From IMG/VR virus record IMGVR_UViG_3300042398_000065, positions 1 to 20,029 of that record: a stretch of 20,029 nt of DNA; one strand, given 5' to 3'. The notes beneath the pieces were generated by a model. The model saw only the letters and a program-made list of their open reading frames with translations. It ran no database searches and was not told the DNA's origin. This document shows positions 14,340 to 20,029 of this stretch, one piece after another; the first letter of the stretch is position 1; each line of letters starts with the position of its first letter. A program made the position numbers and the translations under genes. This DNA is from a virus.

Positions 14340-14626
14340 TGTTATCTTTCAAAGAATTTATAACTGAAGCAGCAGTTGACGGTAAAGGTCATAAGAGTTC
14401 CACTGGTGGTCTGACTCAGAAGGGTCGTGACTATTACAACAACAAGTATGGCGGCAATCTACAGGCACCAGTAACAACCAAACCTTCGAAGTTGAAGGCA
14501 GGCAGCAAAGCAGCGAATCGTCGCAAGTCTTTCTGCGCTAGAATGTCTGGCGTCGAAGGTCCAATGAAAGATGAAAAGGGTCGCCCGACTCGCAAAGCAC
14601 TAGCACTAAGAAAATGGAATTGTTAA
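14339..14626 (+). CDS. Small basic protein with T4-like capsid-targeting leader (DUF6321-like)
   Basis: The product has 95 residues. It begins MLSFKEFITE|AAVDG, nearly the same as the T4 internal-protein targeting sequence MKTYQEFIAE|A, with the predicted cut after Glu10. The rest matches a family I recall as DUF6321: STGGLTQKGRDYYNNKYGG, then KAANRRKSFCARMSGVEG, then KDEKGRPTRKALALRKWNC. It is strongly basic, with conserved Cys residues in SFCARM and at the extreme C-terminus. This fits a small internal head protein or DNA-associated protein injected with the genome. The molecular function of the conserved part is unknown. It overlaps the preceding stop and is followed at once by the Dps-like gene. 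Confidence 0.78.
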   Translation: MLSFKEFITEAAVDGKGHKSSTGGLTQKGRDYYNNKYGGNLQAPVTTKPSKLKAGSKAANRRKSFCARMSGVEGPMKDEKGRPTRKALALRKWNC

Positions 14627-14627
14627 T

Positions 14628-15065
14628 ATGGATGAACTGAACACATCAATGAAGATAGTGCTCGCAAATACTTTTGCGATGTATTTTAAAGCGCATGGGC
14701 ATCACTGGAATGTAGAAGGCAAAGACTTCTCCCAGATGCACGACTTCTTTTCTGGTATCTATGAAGAACTATTCGCTGCAGTTGATCAGATTGCTGAGCA
14801 GATTCGTGCGCTAGATGATTATGTGCCATATAATATGACAGAACTCACATCAATGACAACAGTTAAAGAATCAAATATCTTTGGGGTTGATGTTGCTGGT
14901 ATGCTCGCGGATCTTATTGATGCTAATGGTTCTGTCATAGAAGCATTAAATTCTGCACATAAATTGGCGGAAGCAGAGGGTAACAGAGGTCTTGTTAATC
15001 ATATCGAAGGGCGTCTTGATGTTCATGCTAAGCATGGTTGGATGCTTCTCGCAACCTCAAAGTAA
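14628..15065 (+). CDS. dps: Dps-like ferritin-family protein
   Basis: The product has 145 residues. Dps proteins form 12-subunit shells that bind iron and protect DNA from oxidative damage. The signature AHGHHWNVEGKDFSQMHDFF leads into YEELFAAVDQIAEQIR. Mapped on E. coli Dps, the ferroxidase ligands are His26 (H51), His38 (H63), Asp53 (D78) and Glu57 (E82), but position 42 (D67) is Ser. The C-terminal helix (HIEGRLDVHAKHGWML) matches the family. There is no extended Lys-rich N-terminal tail. It sits between two virion-related genes and just before a late promoter, so it could be made late or be associated with the particle. The family call is strong; iron oxidation is uncertain because of the changed ligand. 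Confidence 0.88.
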   Translation: MDELNTSMKIVLANTFAMYFKAHGHHWNVEGKDFSQMHDFFSGIYEELFAAVDQIAEQIRALDDYVPYNMTELTSMTTVKESNIFGVDVAGMLADLIDANGSVIEALNSAHKLAEAEGNRGLVNHIEGRLDVHAKHGWMLLATSK

Positions 15066-15073
15066 TATAAATA
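15066..15073 (+). promoter_or_regulatory. T4-type late promoter TATAAATA
   Basis: A perfect TATAAATA lies directly after the Dps-like stop codon and 26 bases before the ATG at 15099, almost the same spacing as at 9180-9187. A GAGGA ribosome site lies between. It is one of the few true intergenic gaps in the late block. Confidence 0.72.
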
Positions 15074-15098
15074 GATAAAAGATTAGAGGAATCATTTA

Positions 15099-16559
15099 AT
15101 GAGACTAGAACAAGTTATCAGGTCAACAATGACTGAAGCGATGGACATGGACGGCAGACTCGACCAGTTAGTTCGTGCTGGTTTGATGCCAACAAGTTCG
15201 CTGCCACTTTTGAAGCGTGCCATTTCTAGAATGCATGCTGGTATGTCACTTCAGGGTGCTGAGCGTGATGTAATGAACATGTTCATCAGTTCGATGATGT
15301 TCATTGTTCTCGGCGATGACACTGTATTCAATAAAGCACGTGCTGGTGCTAAGACTTATGCTACTGAAGCAAAAGAAAAGACAGAGTATGACTACGAAGG
15401 TGACATGGCAATGGGTCAACTGAAGTCAATCATTGCTAACTCGCAACGTATGCATGATATGCTTTCCGATGACACCAATCTCCCTGAGTGGGTTCAGTCG
15501 AAGATTACTTTGGCAGAAGATTATATCTCAACCGCAAGCAACTACATGCAAGGCGAGATGAATGAAGAGCAGATCGACGAACTTTCAAAGAATACTATGC
15601 TGACGTATCTTTCTGCCAATAAGAAATCAGACAAATCTGCTCAAGAAAAGGGTGACTACAGCAAATCAGATAAGCGTATGCGTGGCACTGACATGGCAGT
15701 CCGTAAGTATACAGCAAAACCTGGATCGAAGTATGTCCGTGTTCCTGCCACAGAAGAAGTGCAGATCGACGAACTTTCAAAGAAGACCATGGGTTCCTAC
15801 ATCAAGAAGGCATCTGGTGCTGAAAAACCAAAGAATGTAATGGATCCAAAGAATGTTCCTCTGACAAAAATCGCTGCTTACCAAGGTGACAGTGAAACAG
15901 GACACTTCGGTAAGAGATTCAATCAGGCAACCTATGATAAGGCAGAACGTCTTCACAAGAACCGTTCACAAGGAATCACAAGAGCTGCTGATAAACTTGC
16001 CAAAGAAGAAGTCGAACAAGTCGATGAGATCTCGAAAGCAATGGCAGGTCGCTATATTAACAAAGCGAAAAACTCTATCGATCTAACTGCTTGGAGACAA
16101 GGATACAAAGAAGCAGGTGCTGGTAGTCCTTCGAAGCATATGGAAAAGAAGTTGTCTAAGCGCCACAAAGGTATCGAAACTGCAGTCAAGAAGTTGACCA
16201 AGGAAGAGTCCGAAAACCTTGACGAACTGTCAAAGGCAACGATGGGTCGTTACATCAACAAGGCTGCCACAAAAATGGGGAGTCAAGGTGTTACTGCTGG
16301 TCTGAAGATTGCTGCTGATGAAAAGTCAAGCAAGAACTTCAAGGATATGGGCAAGCGCGAAAAGGGTATCTCGAGAGCAGTTAACAAACTGACTAAAGAA
16401 GATATTGATGCAGTAAAGAAAATGAACGAGTCATATAAGACTGCATTTGAAACTGCTCTTACAGAATATAACGTCAAGTCTCCCTCGGAACTTGATGAAT
16501 CGAAAAGAAAAGAATTTTTCAATCACGTAGATCTAGAATTTAAAAAGGGAGACAATTAA
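15099..16559 (+). CDS. Repeat-containing virion-associated protein (DELSK repeats)
   Basis: The product has 486 residues. The N-terminal part (1-150) is helical and Met-rich (MRLEQVIRSTMTEAMDMDG; GADRVM-like repeats are absent). From about residue 156 there are four imperfect repeats of roughly 63-84 residues. Each starts with (E)EQIDELSKxTMxxYI and most end with KRxKGIxxAVxKLTKEE; starts are near residues 156, 219, 303 and 369. The C-terminus (ALTEYNVKSPSELDESKRKEF) is a short module common in marine phage proteins. The leader MTE|A at residue 13 is a weaker match to the head-protease site than in the neighbours. A late promoter precedes it, and its stop overlaps the next start. Function is unknown; an internal or structural role is inferred. 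Confidence 0.72.
   Translation: MRLEQVIRSTMTEAMDMDGRLDQLVRAGLMPTSSLPLLKRAISRMHAGMSLQGAERDVMNMFISSMMFIVLGDDTVFNKARAGAKTYATEAKEKTEYDYEGDMAMGQLKSIIANSQRMHDMLSDDTNLPEWVQSKITLAEDYISTASNYMQGEMNEEQIDELSKNTMLTYLSANKKSDKSAQEKGDYSKSDKRMRGTDMAVRKYTAKPGSKYVRVPATEEVQIDELSKKTMGSYIKKASGAEKPKNVMDPKNVPLTKIAAYQGDSETGHFGKRFNQATYDKAERLHKNRSQGITRAADKLAKEEVEQVDEISKAMAGRYINKAKNSIDLTAWRQGYKEAGAGSPSKHMEKKLSKRHKGIETAVKKLTKEESENLDELSKATMGRYINKAATKMGSQGVTAGLKIAADEKSSKNFKDMGKREKGISRAVNKLTKEDIDAVKKMNESYKTAFETALTEYNVKSPSELDESKRKEFFNHVDLEFKKGDN
15561..16400 (+). repeat. Four in-frame imperfect tandem repeats
   Basis: The repeat units begin near 15564, 15753, 16006 and 16204. The first two share an exact 24-base block (15569-15592 and 15761-15784) encoding QIDELSK plus flanking residues. 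The other two are diverged at DNA level but conserved in protein (EISKAMAGRYINKA, ELSKATMGRYINKA). Spacing is about 190-255 bases. Confidence 0.8.
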
Positions 16560-18127
16560 TGTCCGCATGGGGTAAATCAGATAATAAATCATCGGATGGT
16601 ACAGTAGCATTATCTGCACCATCTATCACATTCAACGCCGCGACAGGTCATGCTGCTGGCGTATACACTTCGGCAGGTCATCCATTCCAACTTGGTGATC
16701 CTGTTGTATATTCAAACGGTTCAGGAACTTCGGTTGTTGGTCTAACATCTGGTAGCACATACTATGTTACTAACGTAACAGCAGACACTTTCATGCTTGC
16801 TTCCACAGAAGACCGTGCGCTACGCAACGTTCCTGAAGCAATCGTATCAACTGATGGTATTGGTTCTTCGCATACGTTCACGTTGCCACTTGCACTTGGT
16901 CGCGGAACTCTAACGGGTACCGACACCGTGTTTACTGAAGAACTGTTTGTCGGTGACATTGTTCGCGCTTCTTCAACGGGTGGCAATCAGGAAATGATTG
17001 CAATCGCAGTTACTAGTGATACACTTGCTACTGTAATTAACGCGAATCCAGGTACGACTCTGACTGCATTTACTGGTGATGAGAGTTATAGAATCCACGA
17101 GAAACCAACCTTTGTTTCTTCTGTTGCGACAACTGACTTCGAATCAACACAAGTATTCGGTGTAAGAAGCGACGAAATCCATGGTGACCAAACAGGTGGT
17201 TATATTTCAGCGGTTGCTCTAATCCAAGGTGGAACACGTTACCTTGAAGCACCTGCTGTAGGATTCTCTGGTGGCGGTGGCGCTGATGCTGCGGCAACTG
17301 CAACTATTGCTGCTGGTTCTGTTACTGCAATCGCTGTAACAAACAATGGTTCTTCATATGAAACTGCTCCAACTGTAAATCTTTCAGTTCCACGCAGAAC
17401 TGTGCCTATTTCTGGTGTTAACACTACAACAAATGTTCTCACTTATGCCAATCACGGTTTAACTGCTGGTGAGCACCTCAAGTATTATCATAATGGTGGT
17501 ACTGCAATTGCTGGACTAACAAATGCGGCATCCTATTATCCAGGACAAGTAACTACAAATACTTTCATGCTGTATAACAGTGCCACTCGTGGTGCGAATG
17601 CTGTTGCTACTATGGTAATTGCTACTACTGCGGTTAACACAACTACTAATGTCATCACTTCAAATGCACATGGCCTAGTTAATGGTGCAGAACTTAACTA
17701 CAGCAACCAAGGTGGTACCAGTATTACTGGTCTGACTTCGGGTAATGATTACTTTGTTGTTAATAAGACTAACGATACATTCCAACTAGCACTGACTTTG
17801 GGTGGTGATGCTATCGACCTTAGTGGCACAGGTAACAACTCGCAAACATTCGCATCAACTGGTCAACTTGACCTAACTGGTACTGGTAACGATGTCCAGT
17901 ACTTCGATCTTCAGACTGCAACAACTGCTACTGCTCGTGCTGCTCTTGGTGTAAACCAAGGTATCGACGAGGCAGAATCTGGTGCTGTTGCTCACACTGG
18001 TTGGGTACATCGCAAGGTTCTAACTGGTGCTCATGCTGGTCGTATCCAGTATGAAGTTCTGGTTGCACTTTCGAAGAACGGTATCACTAGTGATGCTGCT
18101 GATGATATTGCGTTCCCAGAGGACTAA
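16559..18127 (+). CDS. Putative virion structural protein with beta repeats
   Basis: The product has 522 residues, rich in Thr, Gly, Ala and Asn. Three related units (about residues 23-110, 285-355 and 358-432) follow the pattern HGLxxGxxxxYxNxGGTxxxGLTxGxxYYVxxxTxDTFxLA. Between them lies a YISAVALIQGGTRYLEAPAV...GSVTAIAVTNNGSSYETAPTV module (215-277), a known phage-fibre style repeat. The C-terminus (SGAVAHTGWVHRKVLTG...RIQYEVLVALSKNGI) resembles structural proteins of marine myoviruses. It is probably a tail, neck or fibre component; the exact place is not resolvable. The start overlaps the previous stop, with a GGGAGA ribosome site. Confidence 0.75.
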   Translation: MSAWGKSDNKSSDGTVALSAPSITFNAATGHAAGVYTSAGHPFQLGDPVVYSNGSGTSVVGLTSGSTYYVTNVTADTFMLASTEDRALRNVPEAIVSTDGIGSSHTFTLPLALGRGTLTGTDTVFTEELFVGDIVRASSTGGNQEMIAIAVTSDTLATVINANPGTTLTAFTGDESYRIHEKPTFVSSVATTDFESTQVFGVRSDEIHGDQTGGYISAVALIQGGTRYLEAPAVGFSGGGGADAAATATIAAGSVTAIAVTNNGSSYETAPTVNLSVPRRTVPISGVNTTTNVLTYANHGLTAGEHLKYYHNGGTAIAGLTNAASYYPGQVTTNTFMLYNSATRGANAVATMVIATTAVNTTTNVITSNAHGLVNGAELNYSNQGGTSITGLTSGNDYFVVNKTNDTFQLALTLGGDAIDLSGTGNNSQTFASTGQLDLTGTGNDVQYFDLQTATTATARAALGVNQGIDEAESGAVAHTGWVHRKVLTGAHAGRIQYEVLVALSKNGITSDAADDIAFPED

Positions 18128-18130
18128 TAA

Positions 18131-18583
18131 ATGGCAGACAGTAAAGTAACCGCCATGAATCCAGCGACGTCGGTCTCACCAACCGACGTCCTGTATCTCG
18201 TGAAACCAAATACAAGTCCATATGATCATAAGGTTACTGTTGCCAATTTGTTTGGTGGCATTCCAGTTCCCGTAGTTCTGGAAGACGATCTGATTCTTGG
18301 TGGCACCGTGCAGACAATGAGTTCTGCTGGTGCCATCAGCGTTTCTACATTAGTAACCAGAATCAATTCACCTGATGGTGCTGGAACTTTGACTATCCCT
18401 GATGGTGTAGATGGTCAAATTAAAGTTATCGTAATGGTAAGTAATTCAGGTAGTCATGCACTGACAATCAGTTCGAATATCGGTCACTCTTCCATTGTGT
18501 TTAATGCTGCAGGTAAAACTGCTACTCTTATGTTCTTGGCAGGAAATTGGTATTTCCTCGGGGGAACGGCGACAGTTACATAA
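18131..18583 (+). CDS. Putative small structural protein
   Basis: The product has 150 residues. The N-terminus MADSKVTAMNPATSVSPTDVLYLVKP is typical of phage fibre or head-decoration proteins (the xDVLYLV stretch), followed by DHKVTVANLFGG. The second half is beta-rich with a GTLTIPDGVDGQIKVIVMVS strand and a terminal AGNWYFLGGTATVT. It starts three bases after the previous stop and may belong to the same structure as the larger upstream beta-repeat protein. No enzyme motif is visible. Confidence 0.65.
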   Translation: MADSKVTAMNPATSVSPTDVLYLVKPNTSPYDHKVTVANLFGGIPVPVVLEDDLILGGTVQTMSSAGAISVSTLVTRINSPDGAGTLTIPDGVDGQIKVIVMVSNSGSHALTISSNIGHSSIVFNAAGKTATLMFLAGNWYFLGGTATVT

Positions 18584-18584
18584 C

Positions 18585-18947
18585 ATGCTTGAACTAAATA
18601 ATGATACCTTCTTGATTTATGCTATTAAAAATTATGACAATCCCAGTTGTAATGGGATGCCTGATTTAGAAGAAGACATGAAGAGATTCAAATATATAAA
18701 ACGATTGTTCAAGAGATATGAAAAAACTGATGTCTTGAATGAACGTTTGATTTTGAATCATATAATTGTTTTATATAATGTGTTTGGTAATGCGGCAACT
18801 AAGATGCTGTTTTACAAAATAGAAGAGAAATATTGGCACTACTTGAAAACATTTCTTGTCTTTCTCAATAGAATGACAAGTAGTTCTATGGTTGAGGTCA
18901 ACTTAGACCATAAAATAGTTACAAAGTTAAGGGAACTTAATGTCTAG
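18585..18947 (+). CDS. Conserved phage hypothetical protein
   Basis: The product has 120 residues from the ATG at 18585, one base after the upstream stop. An upstream ATG at 18495 would overlap the previous gene for 89 bases and adds nothing family-like. The sequence is helical and charged: LNNDTFLIYAIKNYDNP, DLEEDMKRFKYIKRLFKRY, ERLILNHIIVLYNVFGNAA, YLKTFLVFLNRM. This pattern is common next to the following gene in T4-like marine phages, but no function is known to me. It overlaps the next start by eight bases, so the pair is likely coupled. Confidence 0.7.
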   Translation: MLELNNDTFLIYAIKNYDNPSCNGMPDLEEDMKRFKYIKRLFKRYEKTDVLNERLILNHIIVLYNVFGNAATKMLFYKIEEKYWHYLKTFLVFLNRMTSSSMVEVNLDHKIVTKLRELNV

Positions 18948-19491
18948 ATTTGTAGATGCACTGATAACATATCGTATTCTAAGGTTGTTAACTACACCTT
19001 TCGATCAACAGGATGCATTTCGTCTAGGATTGATCGATAAGCATGGTAATCGATTGAAGAAAGAGAATGAACTAAATACTACTGAAGAACAAGAGGCATA
19101 TAGTCTACTTCATAGAATGGTATTTAGATTGAAACGAATTATCGAGAAGGTTCCTATGGACAATAAGAACTTCCTCTCGTTCGCCACAGCAGTTGCTTTG
19201 GTGCGGGAAGGTATCGAATATGATGATGAAATATTAGAGGAAGTTTTTTACATGACACAAGAACGTCAAGATGTTAAAGATCTTGCTGAAGAACTCGAGT
19301 CAGGAAAGATTCAGTCATTCAAGCAGTTTGTCGAGGAGATGGGTGTTGCTGGTGGTGGGGTTGCTGGGATTGGTATTCCGCATCCAACAAAGGCAAATCA
19401 AGCAGAACCTGGACTTACCAAGAGTCAACAGAAAAAATATAAAAAGAAAAACAAAGCAGGTGTACCTGCTACATTGATTAGAAGGAAGTAA
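18940..19491 (+). CDS. Conserved phage protein with SFKQF segment, putative internal virion protein
   Basis: The product has 183 residues. The N-terminal part (VDALITYRILRLLTTPFDQQDAFRLGLIDKHGNRLK...EEQEAYSLLHRMVFRLKRIIEKVP) matches a family spread over several phage groups. At residues 126-133 it contains SFKQFVEE, similar to the capsid-targeting leaders of other proteins here. A Gly-rich segment (GVAGGGVAGIG) follows, then a basic tail (KSQQKKYKKKNKAG). In this family the helical part may bind other virion proteins. The location of the SFKQF segment in the middle, not the start, is notable. Function is not established. Confidence 0.68.
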   Translation: MSRFVDALITYRILRLLTTPFDQQDAFRLGLIDKHGNRLKKENELNTTEEQEAYSLLHRMVFRLKRIIEKVPMDNKNFLSFATAVALVREGIEYDDEILEEVFYMTQERQDVKDLAEELESGKIQSFKQFVEEMGVAGGGVAGIGIPHPTKANQAEPGLTKSQQKKYKKKNKAGVPATLIRRK

Positions 19492-19492
19492 C

Positions 19493-19927
19493 ATGAAGGG
19501 TTTATTGGATTTTGTTAAAGTGCCGAACACTATCGACTCTCTAGAAAAACTAGAGATCGAAAAGGGTAAAGTCCAGATCATGATCATGAAGATGGCAGCA
19601 ATTACGCTGGGATCTATCATGCTTTCAGTTGTGATCATGATGTTGATCGGATTGTTTTTACCAAATGCAATGATCGATAACAATGAGATCTTCAAGATTA
19701 TTGGTCCAGCATTCTCGATGATTGTCGGTGCGTTCGTTGGTGCATTTGCTACAATGATGAACATGAAAGTTTCTGAGTTCGATCCTAATGTCAAGGTCCA
19801 AGAAATGGGCAAGACTGACTATAAGCATATCGCTGAAGCAAACTCTATCGAAGCAGATACTGAAATCAGATTGATGGCAGCAGTCGATAAGTATAAAAAT
19901 AGCGACGACGACTTCGGTCCATTCTAA
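19493..19927 (+). CDS. Two-TM membrane protein, holin candidate
   Basis: The product has 144 residues. An amphipathic N-terminal region (PNTIDSLEKLEIEKGKVQ) is followed by two hydrophobic segments at about residues 33-57 and 67-89. The second is GPAFSMIVGAFVGAFATMM. A charged C-terminal tail ends in DDDFGPF. Size, membrane layout and position just before the putative endolysin gene fit a holin, which forms the inner-membrane lesions that start lysis. No specific holin family is recognised, so another small membrane protein is possible. An AGGAAG ribosome site lies in the end of the preceding gene. Confidence 0.55.
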   Translation: MKGLLDFVKVPNTIDSLEKLEIEKGKVQIMIMKMAAITLGSIMLSVVIMMLIGLFLPNAMIDNNEIFKIIGPAFSMIVGAFVGAFATMMNMKVSEFDPNVKVQEMGKTDYKHIAEANSIEADTEIRLMAAVDKYKNSDDDFGPF

Positions 19928-19938
19928 GGAGTAAGATA

Positions 19939-20029
19939 ATGACACAACTAACTGAACATTTTACTCTCGCAGAAATGATTGTATCGCCAACCGCAAAGCG
20001 TCTTGGCATTCCTAACACACCAACTGCTG
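19939..20029 (+). CDS. Peptidase M15-type endolysin, N-terminal fragment
   Basis: The gene runs off the right edge after about 30 codons. The start MTQLTEHFTLAEMIVSPTAKR with LGIPNTP is the characteristic N-terminus of the M15_3 zinc D-Ala-D-Ala carboxypeptidase-like proteins used as phage endolysins. The catalytic His/Asp residues would lie beyond the window. AAGGAG at 19926-19931 gives a strong ribosome site. Together with the preceding membrane protein it forms a probable lysis pair, about 7 kb from the spanins. Confidence 0.7.
   Translation, partial: MTQLTEHFTLAEMIVSPTAKRLGIPNTPTA

Noticed and set aside
19315-19812. Minus-strand open frame of 165 codons with hydrophobic stretches
   Set aside because: It is antisense to two well-supported + strand genes; its hydrophobic look mirrors the holin candidate's composition on the other strand.
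1-20029. CRISPR arrays, insertion sequences, integrase or attachment sites
   Set aside because: No spaced direct repeats, transposase or integrase motifs, or terminal inverted repeats were found; repeats seen are in-frame protein repeats.

Overview
The window is a stretch of a T4-superfamily myovirus genome. Every supported gene is on the + strand, most are separated by a few bases or overlap by 1-4 bases, and the left third follows the T4 replication order: clamp-loader small subunit (gp62, partial), RegA, DNA polymerase gp43, UvsX recombinase, gp41 helicase. Hsp20, a prolyl-4-hydroxylase-like dioxygenase, PCWxGY/VPNC and repeated DELSK-type virion proteins and a Dps-like ferritin are the kind of cargo seen in marine T4-like phages (cyanophages, Pelagibacter phages). 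No photosynthesis gene is present. A nested inner/outer spanin pair argues for a Gram-negative host. I cannot name the host genus from sequence alone.

Layout. (1) 1-7403: replication and recombination block (gp62 C-terminus, regA, gp43, uvsX, a small Cys-rich gene, gp41). It is interrupted by an hsp20 gene, a small conserved gene and a signal-peptide-bearing beta-beta-alpha-metal nuclease. A strong terminator overlaps a promoter between regA and hsp20. (2) 7393-9195: accessory island with a 2OG-Fe(II) oxygenase, a tRNA-Arg(UCU) behind a near-consensus sigma70-type promoter, an unknown gene and a family 2 glycosyltransferase. (3) 9214-19491: late, virion-related block opened by a perfect T4-type late promoter (TATAAATA). 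It holds a ligase-like nucleotidyltransferase candidate, an HxGH nucleotidyltransferase, beta-rich structural proteins, nested Rz/Rz1 spanins, a 678-residue mosaic basic protein, a small protein with a T4-like capsid-targeting leader, a Dps-like protein, a repeat protein and further structural proteins. (4) 19493-20029: a two-TM holin candidate followed by the start of an M15-type peptidase endolysin.

How it works together. RegA and the replisome proteins act early. Three promoters at 635-663, 2217-2245 and 7980-8008 share a TTGACN/TTTACT - 17 bp - TATAGT/TATAAA layout with a common TATAGTATA core. They probably drive hsp20, gp43 and the tRNA island. Late genes are preceded by TATAAATA, about 26 bases before their start codons. 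The most interesting signal is in the late block: two proteins begin with ten residues that closely mimic the T4 internal-protein capsid-targeting sequence (cut after Glu10 by the head protease in T4). One of them is the ligase-like enzyme candidate, co-transcribed with an NMNAT-type nucleotidyltransferase. This suggests that enzymes are packed in the head and delivered with the DNA.
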